The notes: generated by a model from the sequence alone, not told the origin. 64,000 nucleotides of DNA from Antedon mediterranea (GCF_964355755.1 NC_092670.1:4861001-4925000); one strand, 5' to 3'; counted from the first letter of the stretch, positions 22,101 to 32,424 are shown. Numbers and translations: made by a program.

Positions 22101-25100
22101 ATCACTGTCCTTCTCTCAAAAGTGGCTCTCCTGTCAAACATATACACAAGATGCTCTACATAAACAAAGACTTCCTACAAGTCTTTGGGAGTGGAGTTGC
22201 AAATTGTCATGAGAAAAAATCCTGATATATGACAGGACTTGAACCCAGGACTCTTAGATTGGTAGCCAAGCATCATAACTACCAAGCTACAACTCCACTC
22301 CACAATATACTGATTTAGAGGGTGTTTTGTATTATGCATGATCTTAATAAAATGCTTATATAACTGGTAGCCAAACAATAAAGATATATCAAAATATAGA
22401 TTGCAATTACATTTTATAACACGAACTGGGTTTTTACGTACAGCATTGTTTGCTTATTCCAATTGATTCAAGATTCAGATCAGACAAAGATTCCAGAAAT
22501 TATGAATTCTGGTTTTTATAAAGTGCATACCGTATTTATTCGAATAAACGTTTCTTCGAGGGGAGGCCTTTATTCCACTAATTATTCTGTTAAATTACAT
22601 GTAGAACCATTGGACGAACCTGTGATAGAATTAAAAACTGTTGAAGATAATCAAATCATCTTGAGTTTAAAGGTATTGAAAAAGAATTATTTCTAGCTAA
22701 CATTTTATTTCTTGTTGCAATACAGATTATGTATTATGTTTATTGTAACTTATATTCTATTGATATTGGGTATTATAAATTGTATTGGGTTTGTTGGGTA
22801 TTGTTTTTTTACCACAATTTGTCCAGAAAAACTATTAAGTTTTATTTCCAACGTGCTAAGGTAGAAATATAACTTACATCAAACTATGTTCTACATCTGG
22901 CTACTGTATCTTTTCTGACACTAATTAGCAATACTGATATAATACGCGTTCCTTTTATTTATTACATTCTAATTTATTTGAATTTTCAATCTTAAAATAT
23001 TCAGCCAGTTTCAAGAGATTATGACCGAATCCAATGTAACTCTATCCTTCGCTATCAAGTTCAATACTGGAACATTTATACGAATGTAAAATATGTAATC
23101 AATTATACAACCATCAGTTCTAAATTAGAAGTTAAATTATCAAAACTATCAAGTTGTTCTGGCTATATCGTAAACGCTCGAGTTGTTAATGACATGGATA
23201 TTGCTGGAAGATGGGGACAAGACACAACAGTACAAACAACGCCAACAGGTTTGAATTGATAATTATTTTATATATATTATTTAAAATACAAATAAATGAT
23301 ATTAGTGCGCTGGTTGCAATATGACATATTATTGTATAGATAAAAATGAATAGAATAGTTTATAATACGTTACTACGAAAGAAGTTCTTGCAATTAAACA
23401 CCATAACGAGTATTATATTTAACGTTTGATATTTCAATGTTTAAATAACAGAGCCAACAATACAGGGTAATCCATTTGCAAACGGCACACTCATGTTGAT
23501 TAAGTGGAATGCTTCAACGTGCGACATTTCAAACTATCACGTGATCTACCATTATGAATTGTCAGGCGGAATATTTATGAAAGGAACTACATCGGAAAAA
23601 GAAGTTGTGTTTGAAATTCAGTTCTGTAAAAACTACACATTTTCAGTATTAGCATCATATGTAAACGTTTACGGAAAATCTGACACAAGAACAATCATAT
23701 CTAGAACCGATTGTGATCCAGATTCGATTGGGCCTATGTCAGGTTTATAAACATCAAATTATTTTCTTATTGCTTATGATTTGTATAATAGCTATCGAAA
23801 CCTATTTGTAAATTTTATCAAATAAGTGCACAATAACCACTAATTTACTGCAAGGGAAGTATTTCCTGAAACATTTTTTTTAGTTAGTTACTGCATGTGC
23901 GTACAGTTTTTAAGTTTATGTCGTTAAAGAATTTCAACATCAAGATAAAAGCATAAAGAACTTGTTTTATTCACAGCTTACGGAATTTTAATTGGTTCAT
24001 TACTGGCGGCGGTTTTTACAGTTACAGTCATGTTGACAATCATTAAGCGGTAAAGTATCACGCTAGACCGTTACTGGGGTTGAACATAGAATAATTGATA
24101 AAATAGATAGGCCTAAATATATTGTCAGACTTACACAGATGAAATTACCCATTTTTTCCAATTTTTCATAAAACTTGCCCTATAAAATAACATGACATTG
24201 TTTTCGTAGATTTATACTTAGAAGAACAAAAAAAGACGTTGATAAATCTTCATCTAGGCCTACTACTCAACAAAATGTGTGTACGATAGATACAAATTAC
24301 CAAGGTTTGTGTAAAAAATATGAATATGAAAGTGGTAAGTCTGATGTTGGGACTTCTTCTGCTGAACCCATACACACAAACACTGAAGTACCAGAACATT
24401 TTTCTGATTTTACGAATATGAAAACTCGAAGAGAAAATGAAACTAGTGTGGCTACTGTCAATGATTCTGATGAACCCGTATATGCTGACCCTGAACAAGA
24501 GAGGGAACCGGAACCTGTTTATGACAAAAGTGAATATGCAAGAAACAACTCTACAGTTGCTACTTATTCTGATGAACCCGTATACACAGATCCTGAACAA
24601 GAGAGGGAACCGGAACATGTTTATGACAAAAGTGAATATGAAAAAAACAATTCTACAGTTGCTACTTATTCTGATGAACCCGTATACACAGATCCTGAAC
24701 AAGAGATGAAACCGGAACCACAGTTTGTTTACAACGAAAATGAATACAACAACATCAAGTCTACTAGAAGTGTAATATCTTCTGTTAAACACGTACACCC
24801 AGACCCTGAGCCTCTACCAGAGCGTATTTCTGGTAACACAGAATCCGAAAGTCAAGAATACAAACCTATTGAGTTATCCAAATTACGTGACTATGTAATG
24901 AAGCATCTATTGAAGAAAGAATTCGAGGTACTCTACACTCCTAAATTGATTATTCTTTTATCTTGTGTTGTATAAACCCACCATCTTGCGTATGTATTTT
25001 CCCTGAAACATATAAAATGTTTGAATAGGCCATTTTTAATTCAAGTTTAAAAAATTAAAAAAAATAGTTACGTAGCCCCCCCCCCCCCCCTACACTAACA

Positions 25101-27830
25101 AAATCAGCAGATCTTGTTGGTACAATAAAACAATCCGAATAAAGTCAATGTTTCTACATTTTCAGGCATTAAACAGTTTGTTTCCAGATGATGCAAGACG
25201 AGCAGATTTCAGTTTCAAGAAAACTTTTCATGATGTTTTGTTCCGTAAGTTCTAAAGAAATGTTTTAACAAATATAATTAAAAATTAATAAATTACAACA
25301 TCAGATAAAAGTGTGATACGGAGGACAATTGTTTATTGCTAATTTTATTTTGAAGGTGAGAACAAAAATGTACTTAAGTGTCTCACCGCTCTCCCTTGAC
25401 TTCTAAGCCGCCTCTGTTTTTGTTTTCTCTTTAATAACAAAAAACAAAGTTCCTACACAATTGATTATCTCAACCATACAGGATCACTTTTATTTAGAGG
25501 GTTTTCTGTAAGTTGAAAACGTAATTCATTTATTCATCCATCAAGAGTCGGTGTCAGTTTAATTTCAAAATGGCGGGATAGATCCAGAGAAGAGTAATTT
25601 CACTTTTCCCTGATAGATCAATGTCGATGACTGAATAAGTTTTTGAGAGAGGGTTACATTTAAGTGTATATTTGGTTAATCAGTATTTATTCCTAACCAG
25701 ATGTTTAAATGGAAACATCTTTTTCCTCAACATTAAGAATTGCACGTTATTTAGGTAATTAGGGTACAAGTGTATACTCATGTTATGCTTACAATGCAGC
25801 AATAGTTACCTAGATAATTTTTATTGTTGATTAGTAATATTGTTGATTAGTAATTGTGATTTTTTTTAACAATTGTAATATTTTTTTTATTCATCACAGT
25901 AACTAAAGGATGCTCCCAATTAAGTCCAGACGTCGACAGTGGCGTTGATTACGTAAATGATTCGTTTATTGAGGTATAATACCTAACCATCAAATCTTCA
26001 AAACATAATTAACATTTTCCCAAATCTTCTAAGAGTGAGAAGTATTGAATCACATTGTTTGTGTTTGTAAATAATTATATAAATACTAATAAGTTCATCA
26101 AAATACAGCAATTTTTACATCATAATGATAAAGTGGTTATTAAACACAAGGCAAGTATTAGAAGCACAACACTAAAACACTGTTGATATTATAACACTAT
26201 TGTATAAAATATAAATTTTTTTTCTGACGGATTGCGTTAATTATAGACCAGCCATTTGCCTACCATATTATATATTATATTAAGTAACATTTCACTATTC
26301 TTCTCTTGCATTATTTCTTAGCGTTACAGGGATCGCCATACTTTTATCGTTACTCGGAACCCCTCGTTGAATACTACTATAGATTTTTGGCGTTTGGTAT
26401 TTGATTATAAGTCTGACGTCATTGTGCAACTAAATGAAGTAGAAGATCTCAATTGTGCAGTGTACCTTCCAAAAAAGAAAAATGAAAGACTGAAATGTTA
26501 TGAATATACGGTTACTTTGGAGGCAACTGTGCTCAACCAATTTGGAATTGAGAGAAGATTTATTCTAGAAAAGGTTATTCATGTGTTCATAATTTGTTTA
26601 GTAAGGAGGATCCAAAGTTTTAAATAAACGCCAAATTTGCATATTTTGGCAAATCTGGCATGATGTTCATTTGTACTTACATATAAAATGCAGTATATCA
26701 CATACTGTATACATAGATGTCATTTTTATTGTATGTTATAATGTAGTTTACAATAATTTCTTTCATATCATCTTACTTAATTCAGAATATGACAAATAAA
26801 ATACTTTAAAAAATATATTGATGATGATAACAATAATAAATATATACATAAAAAACATTCATAAAAAAGATAGTGCAATATCCATAAAATAACTGACCAA
26901 CCAGAAGAGCGTTTTTGAAATTATTAGTATAAGAAATCTTTGCCTGAGAGATTATTCAAAGCTAGCGGGAATTATCATTCTTGTACTGTATTAATAATTT
27001 TTTATAGATTACAACCTCAAATGTAACATTCTAGACCAATAACACAAAAATTTGACCAATGACTCAAATATTATTTGTATCGCAAATTTATCAAATAAGC
27101 AATACCCATATATAATAATACTATTTGTAGTCTAAATAAGTTTGTTTTGTGTTTCTTGAAGGATAACACTGTACGCCAAATGATTCAATATGAGGTTAAA
27201 CAATGGTCAAAAAACGAACCAGTTCCAAAGGTTAATGCATTTGTTAAATTCGTTATGAAAATAATGGATGGATATGGCAAGTCTTCTAATAATACACCGA
27301 TTACTGTTCATTGCATGTGAGTAGAGATTTAAGTATTGATTATTATAGTCTACTGATTAGAATATATATAAATTACGTCATTTAAAACAATTTCAAACAC
27401 AAAAATAGGCCTACTTGAAATTCGACGGTTAAATTTAGTTTAAAAAAACATAACCAGCCTAATTCTGTCTTTAGAGACGGTGTTTGCAGATCTGGTTTAT
27501 TCTGTTTAGTGTATTCAATGATTGAGAAAATGAGAGAAGAAAAGATAGTAGATGTTTTCCAGACACTGAAAGCACTGCGTTCAGCAAGCACCAATATGGT
27601 GGACTCACAGGTAATACTTTGTTTATCATCAAAAACATGAAGATGAAGATGAAATACAATATTTAGCTGCATAAGCACATAAATAATTAGGCATACGTCA
27701 TTATTTTACTTACCCTATTCATTTAACTGTGTTTTATTTACTGATTTAGATCCAGTACAACTTTTGTTATGAAGCTGCCCTGTGTTATCTTAGATGGTGC
27801 GAGGATAACAACGTAATGCCGAATAATTAA
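16055..27830 (+). CDS. Tie-like Ig/EGF/FN3 receptor with PTP-like cytoplasmic domain
   Basis: Nineteen exons with matching phases give one open frame of 3870 nt, about 1289 aa. Exons: 16055-16121, 17747-18130, 18825-19070, 19468-19602, 19813-19959, 20142-20276, 20438-20578, 21422-21733, 22473-22672, 23005-23248, 23452-23742, 23977-24049, 24210-24927, 25166-25244, 25900-25973, 26322-26573, 27162-27316, 27475-27610, 27750-27830. Ectodomain order is signal peptide, two Ig-like, four EGF-like, then FN3-like modules. A membrane helix and a long tail ending in one PTP domain follow. Nearly all ectodomain introns are phase 1, as in shuffled extracellular modules. The start ATG has an in-frame stop 15 bases upstream. 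The ectodomain resembles Tie receptors, but the tail is phosphatase-like, not kinase. The weakest exon boundary is 22473. Confidence 0.85.
16578..16959. mobile_element. MITE in intron 1 (ATACCGTAAAACCTCGAA ends)
   Basis: Terminal inverted repeats ATACCGTAAAACCTCGAA and its complement TTCGAGGTTTTATGGTAT match with one difference, and TA flanks are visible. Inside the right end is CTCGAGTTGGGCGTAT, which also occurs at 16360-16376, so part of a second copy lies just upstream. The ends are of a type widespread in invertebrate genomes. Confidence 0.65.
16981..17146. mobile_element. MITE in intron 1 (ACACAGACGAGCGGTAACGG ends)
   Basis: AATTAACACAGACGAGCGGTAACGG at the left is matched inversely by CCGTTAACGCTCGTCTGTGTAAATTG at the right. 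A related copy lies at about 39190-39335, in an intron of the small membrane-protein gene. The 91-codon frame through it is spurious. Confidence 0.65.
17747..18130 (+). CDS. Exon 2: N-terminal Ig-like module
   Basis: This 128-codon exon encodes a beta-rich module with no cysteine at all. VTWDDITG and VGVFSFEAKKGG stand where Ig domains have their core Trp strand and the GxYxC strand. I therefore read it as an Ig-like fold without the usual disulfide, as in the first module of Tie-like proteins. Splice sites: TTTTTTTTCAAG acceptor, GTGAGT donor. Confidence 0.7.
18165..18725 (-). mobile_element. LINE reverse-transcriptase relic in intron 2
   Basis: On the minus strand from 18725 the frame reads NGVRQGGVMSPLLYNVYTDP, the LINE fingers block. 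After stop codons and a frameshift comes SFADDLVWLRQWLAYKA, which keeps the FADD catalytic motif. Further down is INALRLLLKQPRNCSASMMF then DVPSFDEFIRKSFFSFKNR, the usual C-terminal region. An (ATGA)n-like tail is near 18171-18184. It has stops and gaps and is dead. It lies antisense to the host receptor gene. Confidence 0.8.
18825..19070 (+). CDS. Exon 3: second Ig-like module
   Basis: The 82-codon phase-1 exon has the Ig core Trp (NIRWRHN) and the DDGVFECYIG signature of the F strand. The first Ig cysteine is missing (VRINIRNG at that place), so only one Cys remains and the canonical disulfide cannot form. The donor is GTAAAT. Confidence 0.8.
19468..20578 (+). CDS. Exons 4-7: four EGF-like modules
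   Basis: Exons 19468-19602, 19813-19959, 20142-20276 and 20438-20578 are each phase 1 to phase 1 and each encode one Cys-rich unit of 45-49 residues. Examples are CYNNGVCDDKTGVCICPAGF, NNWGRDCLNVCSSKPGSTC, CTSGYFGADCSQKCHC and CPSGLFGLLCNFQC. The GxxGxDC endings and laminin-EGF-like pattern match the EGF block of Tie and MEGF receptors. The donor of exon 4 (GTGATC) is poor, but the phase and the following exons support it. Confidence 0.85.
21241..21359. mobile_element. 119-bp MITE in intron 7
   Basis: TAAAGTTTGCGGTAAACCACG at the left is matched inversely by CGTGGTGTACCGAAAACTTTA at the right, with two differences. It is flanked by TA, as in mariner-type elements. Confidence 0.75.
21422..21733 (+). 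CDS. Exon 8: FN3-like module
   Basis: Encodes 104 residues from FEPPTVVNQTATTITFDVTW to ESAVGSTNTICT. The Pro-rich start, core Trp, KLWYKS strand and the IVIDNLIPNEQVKFYCQF strand pair follow the fibronectin type III pattern. Donor GTAAGC, phase 1. Confidence 0.75.
22020..22310 (-). repeat. tRNA-derived SINE, copy 2, in intron 8
   Basis: Inverted copy of the SINE at 345-603. The B-box reads GGACTTGAACCC on plus near 22238-22249, and the tail is the T run near 22037-22050. It sits just before exon 9, whose start is the least certain in the gene. Confidence 0.8.
22473..22672 (+). CDS. Exon 9: half module plus start of an FN3; TE-like insert
   Basis: The frame reads IPEIMNSGFYKVHT, then VFIRINVSSRGGLYSTNY, then SVKLHVEPLDEPVIELKT to a GTATTG donor in phase 0. 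Only the C-terminal half of one beta module is present before the next FN3 begins at PLDEP. The DNA at about 22528-22580 (ACCGTATTTATTCGAATAAA...CGAGGGGAGG...TTTATTCC) looks like the end of a common invertebrate repeat, so part of the exon may be transposon-derived. Acceptors at 22471-22472 and 22477-22478 both keep frame; a more upstream CAG (22441-22443) does not. Confidence 0.6.
23005..23742 (+). CDS. Exons 10-11: FN3-like modules
   Basis: Exon 23005-23248 completes the FN3 begun in exon 9 (ILRYQVQYWNIYTNVKY ... CSGYIVNARVVND). Exon 23452-23742 encodes another, from NGTLMLIKWNASTCDISNYH to NYTFSVLASYVNVYGKS and a short stalk. Both have the FN3 core Trp and Tyr positions and several NxT/NxS sequons. 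Confidence 0.75.
23977..24049 (+). CDS. Exon 12: transmembrane helix
   Basis: Encodes AYGILIGSLLAAVFTVTVML then TIIK, one hydrophobic helix followed by basic residues of the next exon (RFILRRTKK). This sets the membrane boundary at about residues 769-790, with the C-terminus inside the cell. Confidence 0.9.
24210..24927 (+). CDS. Exon 13: cytoplasmic tail with tyrosine repeats
   Basis: One 718-nt exon encodes the stop-transfer sequence, a Ser/Thr-rich linker, three tandem tyrosine-rich repeats (24466 to about 24760), and the first helix leading into the PTP domain (ELSKLRDYVMKHLLKKEFE). It is highly acidic and probably disordered. The open frame on the opposite strand is a shadow created by the repeats. 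Confidence 0.85.
24466..24760 (+). repeat. Three 102-bp coding repeats (34 aa each)
   Basis: Units start at 24466, 24568 and 24670, each opening with Ser-Asp-Glu-Pro-Val-Tyr. Each unit carries VYADPE or VYTDPE, then VYDKSEY (the third has VYNENEY), giving about three tyrosines per unit in acidic surroundings. YADP and YTDP fit the YxxP pattern bound by Crk-type SH2 domains. Units 1 and 2 are nearly identical at DNA level, so the expansion is recent. Confidence 0.85.
25074..25090 (+). repeat. Poly-C run in intron 13
   Basis: A run of about 16 C residues in an AT-rich intron. It may vary in length between individuals or be a sequencing problem spot. Confidence 0.8.
25166..27830 (+). CDS. Exons 14-19: protein-tyrosine-phosphatase domain, probably inactive
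   Basis: Six exons encode one PTP fold. In order: KKTFHDVL where active PTPs have KNRYxxVL (Tyr to Phe); GVDYVNDSFIE (YINASYI); HTFIVTRNPSLNTTIDFWRL (the TQGP-DFW block, with Gln to Arg); QWSKNEPVP in place of WPDHGVP, with no Asp in line; VHCIDGVCRSG as the P-loop, keeping Cys1217 and Arg1223; and MVDSQIQYNF, where the catalytic Gln of the Q-loop reads Asp. Known PTP chemistry needs the WPD Asp as general acid, so turnover should be very low. The retained Cys and Arg suggest phosphotyrosine binding or redox sensing instead. Many RPTPs carry such D2 pseudophosphatase domains, but usually behind an active D1, which is absent here. Confidence 0.85.
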
Positions 27831-27891
27831 CCTCGGTAGTTATGTTTAGGCATCTGATACCTGAGCTGTTTTAGGTTAAATACAATTGGTA

Positions 27892-27897
27892 AATAAA
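27892..27897 (+). terminator. Polyadenylation signal of the Tie/PTP-like receptor
   Basis: AATAAA lies 62 bases past the stop codon, followed by a GT/T-rich stretch (GGTTGTTACC...TTTTTGTTT). This gives a short 3' UTR. Confidence 0.65.
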
Positions 27898-28840
27898 ACT
27901 GGTTGTTACCAAATTAAAAAAGTATCTTTTTGTTTATTCCAAAACTATTAAATATAAATAGGGCACATAAAAAACACCATAATATAATAATTCAATTTTT
28001 AAATTATTATTAAATTATTAAATAGGCCAGAATTTAATTTTCAGGCCTACCTGAAGTTAGTTTGACTTTTTTGAACTTCCAGTTTAACAGAATTATTCAT
28101 ACGCATACAATGGCCAAATTAAATGGTTGAATGGTCAAATCTTTTATGGGAATTTTAGCCATGAAACTAAACTATTACTCTAAACCGCAGTAACTTTAGG
28201 TAACTACTCACATTCCAACTCTCAGATAGTAGGACAAAAATAATGTATTTCAGTAGTGTCTCATTATGAGTGTTTTTTTATTTGATAAGTTTTAATTTGA
28301 GTCAAGAACTTGTGGATTGTAATCATTGGAAAGTTTGATGTGTTAATTTTATAAGTTTAATTTGTTCATTTATGAATTTAGTTTGTAAATTTTAATATGT
28401 TCCTTTAAGATTGATTTGTTAATTTCATCAGCTGTTTTAAATTTATTCTTCTAGGGTTGAGTTCTACTTTTATAAGTGTCGTTTTCGATTGCTATGTATA
28501 TAATATAGGACGGCTAATTGGCCATAAAAGCTGTAATAGTAGCTTATAAAAAGGTTGGTTGTTCGTTTGATAGTGTTAGCAGGTGTGGATTATATTACAA
28601 ATTTAAACAAAAGCGTAAGACAATTTATCTGATTTAAGGTAGCTTTGGGTACTGTTTATTTTGTGTAGAAACAAATTTTTTTGGTATACAGTAGTTATAG
28701 TCTGATTTAAACAATTATGTAGACCTATCGCCAATAAAAATACTAAATGGTAATTATAGTCCTTTTTTACATTTAACTAAATCGAGGGCACTAAACATAA
28801 AATTTAAAACATCAAAAATATTGGTGTTGAAAGCAAAAAA
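27898..28840. other. Intergenic, AT-rich
   Basis: No exon, RNA gene or clear repeat is supported. Confidence 0.4.
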
Positions 28841-28849
28841 AAAAAGAAG

Positions 28850-29090
28850 ATGTTATGGTGTACTCTCCCTGCCTCAGCACTAAGGCCCTGTCACAGCTTT
28901 GGGGTCGTTTCCACCACATCAGACGCATTGATGTTGTCGCCTCATGATGTGTTGCAATGGAGGACGTATAATTATGTGAACCCTAAACACAATAGCTCGC
29001 ATAGATTTAACTCTATTCCACCAGCGTGGGAATCGAACCCACGACAATCGTGTATTAACACGACGCTCAGTTGCCTGAGGTAGCCGGTCA
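28850..29090 (-). repeat. tRNA-like SINE, minus strand
   Basis: Read from about 29088 downward, the head has tRNA-like arms. ACCGGC pairs with GCTGGT, a D-arm-like stem is CTCA/TGAG, and a T-arm GTGGG-TTCGATT-CCCAC contains a B-box. The anticodon-like loop is only six bases, so it is not a functional tRNA. A body of about 170 bp follows. The open frame at 28850-29083 is the antisense of this repeat. Confidence 0.6.
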
Positions 29091-29189
29091 TCTTGATTTT
29101 ACCAAGGTTAATATGTATACATTAATGACGTAATGATGAATTACGTAGTACACGTATAAATATACTATTTTCAGCTGTTCAATCATGTA

Positions 29190-29265
29190 CTTTGTGGCGT
29201 AACGGTAATGCTTAGCTTTGAATGCTCTCAATTCTAAATTGGGTTTGAACCTCTACTGACCTTTT
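29190..29265 (+). repeat. tRNA-derived SINE head, second family
   Basis: TGTGGCGTAACGGTAATGCTT (A-box-like) and GGGTTTGAACC (B-box) lie about 40 bp apart, followed by a T-rich stretch. This is the layout of a tRNA-derived SINE head, now diverged. Confidence 0.5.
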
Positions 29266-31590
29266 TTTAAAATAAATATTGTTTTTCTTTTATTTAGAAA
29301 GAGAGATATTTAGAGGGTTGAATATGTCAGGCCTAGGCCTAAACAAGTGAACCTTTTTTTTAATTAAGAAACAAAGTTAGTGACGATAATTCAACAAAAT
29401 AACATTGTAAAATATAAACAGCGCGAGCATACAAAAGCCTATTACCAATTCCAATATTTATAAAATATTTACATGACTTTATACAACCGTTAAGCTCTGT
29501 TAATTTACCATATCTTTGAGTACGTATACAGTAAACAGTCCCGATTATGAAAGCTCACTATGCACTCTTGCGCGGTCAAGTGTAAATGTGTCCGGTCCGA
29601 TGCTCTCTGGCCCGGTATTTTTAAATTGTTTGTTTGACACGCCAGCCCGGCGAAAAGGCGTTGGTCCACTGTAGTATCTTGAGTATCAAGGGCGCTCCTT
29701 GAGCCTAACGAGATTAAACAGATTTTTATTTATGATGTGGATGAATAAAAATTAAGTCGAGTGTTATAACGTTTGTAACTTATTCGCCGTAGAGGGCACC
29801 CCATTGGAAATGGTGAAAACGGTTATTCTTTAAGAAACTAAATTTATAAACTATAATTTGTCAATTTTGAACCTCCGAGGAATCTTGTATTTAACCTATT
29901 TCCGTAAGGTGTTCCCGTATTAATAAGATGAAAAACATCCTATTGTATGATAACTGCAGGTGGTAATACGTTTAGAAGTTGAGTAACCCTGTCACATCGA
30001 TTCAGTTTCAAACATGAATGAAAACAATTTCAAAAGAATTGGTTTTTCAATTAGCCTATGGGCTGTATCTATTTGAAAGGTAGTACCATTGGCCCCTCAG
30101 TCAGTCTTGTCAGATTACATATCGCCCTCTATATCAAATATTTTTAGCCGCAGTTAACACTTTGTTCAATTCAATTCGAGGATGGCACACGCAATCAAAT
30201 GTTTTAATGACTAACATACTTCCATATTCGTTTCTTTTACACTCATTTTCTATATGGGCCGCTTAAAAAAACAACACAATTTTTGGCATTTTTAGTTTTA
30301 AAAATGATTGAATTGAAGTAAATTAATTACAATACCTAGAAGATGAATCAGGTTTTTTTTTATAGAAACAATGTGAAGATACATTCATCAACACTAAGGA
30401 AACTTGAAAATGCCAGGATGGATAAACTAAGGTATATCGTGCTTATAAACTCATCCGGACAGTTACTGAAATCTATGCCCGAATTATTCAGTTATGTTCG
30501 AGTATTGTAATGTATATCATATCATTTTGCATTATGATTTACGTTATAGTAGGCCTATATATTTTTCAACTCTTATTCCAAAACTGTTGTTCAAAACATA
30601 GTTACAATTCTAGAAACAATAATACGTATGGATTGTAATCGGAAATAAAGATTTATAAGAAGACACAGATACACGGGTTTGTATTGTTGAAATATGTCCA
30701 TAAAAGGTGCTATATTTATCCGTAATAATTACACATATTATGAACAAGTGAAGCCCCTATCAGTGTTGAAATACTGTTCATTATTAACACCTCAAATTGA
30801 TATTTTTCGACGATTTATTTAAAAACACGCTAAACGATGGAGAAACAATTTCCATACAGGATATACAAACGGATCGATGTAGTAGGAGCCGTAGGTTTTT
30901 CTATCGACTGGAATACTAATGTACTGCTTAGTTGACGTCTATGTTACCGTTTAAATGTTTTTAAGTGCAAAAGGCAAACAAAAACGAGCATATCTCAACA
31001 GATTTTAAAATTCAATCAATGAAGTAGTTTACAATAGACAGTATATTTTATAGTGCACCGATGAGTAAGGGATAAGATGCAACATTTACTAATAATGAAA
31101 TGATTTCATGCTAGTTATAGTCTTGTATGTATTAACTTACGTTGAAAAATGTAAGTCTGGATGAAAAAAGTATTACCTGTGTGTATTATTTAACTAATAT
31201 ACCTGTGACTGTCCTGTGATGTGCAAGTAAATAACAAAATATATTCTGTGTTTTAATTGGGGTTTCAAAGTTTTTTTTAGAGGGGATAACGTTAGAGCAT
31301 GGACATTATTCTCGACACCAGTATGTGCACAGTAGCCATAGTATAATCTGTATCAAAGCTCTAGGTATATAATAAAGTGTTTTAAAAAGTTTTGACGAAA
31401 AATAAGTTACGTTATACGTGTTCACTCATATAGACTGGAATGATACACACTAACACGTTGTAGCTTTTTGTTTGTCGTTCATGTTTTATTTCACTTTCTC
31501 ACTTTCTCTCTTTTACAAATTACGGAAAGTTACAGTGATTATCACACATCAAGGCAAATAGAAAGATATTGATACAAAATACATAGTCTG
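29266..31590. other. Intergenic, no supported gene
   Basis: I find no exon, RNA gene or complete mobile element in this AT-rich stretch. It includes a somewhat GC-richer patch near 29570-29720 with no coding signal. Confidence 0.4.
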
Positions 31591-31594
31591 ACAT

Positions 31595-31725
31595 AACATA
31601 ACTAATAATTATACAAATAATGAATGTTTACGAGTGAAATGAGACAAATCATTTCATGAGGTAAACAATAAAAGGCTACAGTATATTTTGGCGAAGCCGA
31701 GTAAAAACAAAAACATCTTTCATCT
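31595..31725 (+). repeat. Dispersed repeat, copy A
   Basis: ACAAATAATGAATGTTTACGAGTG...CATGAGGTAAACAATAAAAGG...GAAGCCGAGT matches 32425-32540 with moderate divergence. It marks a repeat family with further fragments at 32560-32640 and 38640-38715. Confidence 0.6.
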
Positions 31726-32424
31726 TATAACGAATGCAATCTGATCAGAGCCATCAACATCCTAGCATCTCGTGTCGCGTGTGTGGTTGCTCACACTACA
31801 ATATAAAACAAACCAACGCGCAAAATGAAATTGCAGTATCGCATAACACGACATTGCACTTCTGATGACGTAAGAATGTAATAGAACATTTATTTAATAT
31901 CATGTGACACAGTATTTTCATAAACCAGAATCTATTCAGGTGTGTTGTAAAAGCCATTATCACGAATAGCCTAACATACGCACATAGCCTAACGTTTTTA
32001 TAGGCTAATCGTATATTTATTATTTATTCGTCAACCTCGATCTCGTGCTCTAGAAAAATATCATCAAACCATAAAAATAGATTAAAATCGAAAATGAATT
32101 TAAATTAATAAATTTATTCCCGTATAGAGCTATAAATAAATATTAACTTAAGGAAGTGTCAGTCTAATTAAAGCTTTCAATAAACGTAATTAACTACTAC
32201 AGGTAATATGTGAAAAGATTAACAATTTAATCTTATTCTGGTTATATAATTTCATTTAAAACAAACAATAATTATCTTCGTCCTTAAAACCCTTATTAAA
32301 CGGCTAATTCCCATGGACGCATTAGAGTATATTTTAATCTATCAACTAATTGCTTACTTCTAGTAATATGTGAGAATATTATCTATATCCACATTCAGGT
32401 TTATATAACTTAATATTAAACAAT

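Noticed and set aside
24250-24798. 182-codon minus-strand frame opposite receptor exon 13
   Set aside because: Shadow of the repetitive coding exon; the plus-strand frame joins in phase with flanking exons and encodes the receptor tail.
29018-29088. Possible tRNA gene on the minus strand
   Set aside because: Arms pair partly, but the anticodon-like loop has six bases and a SINE body follows, so it is a tRNA-derived repeat.
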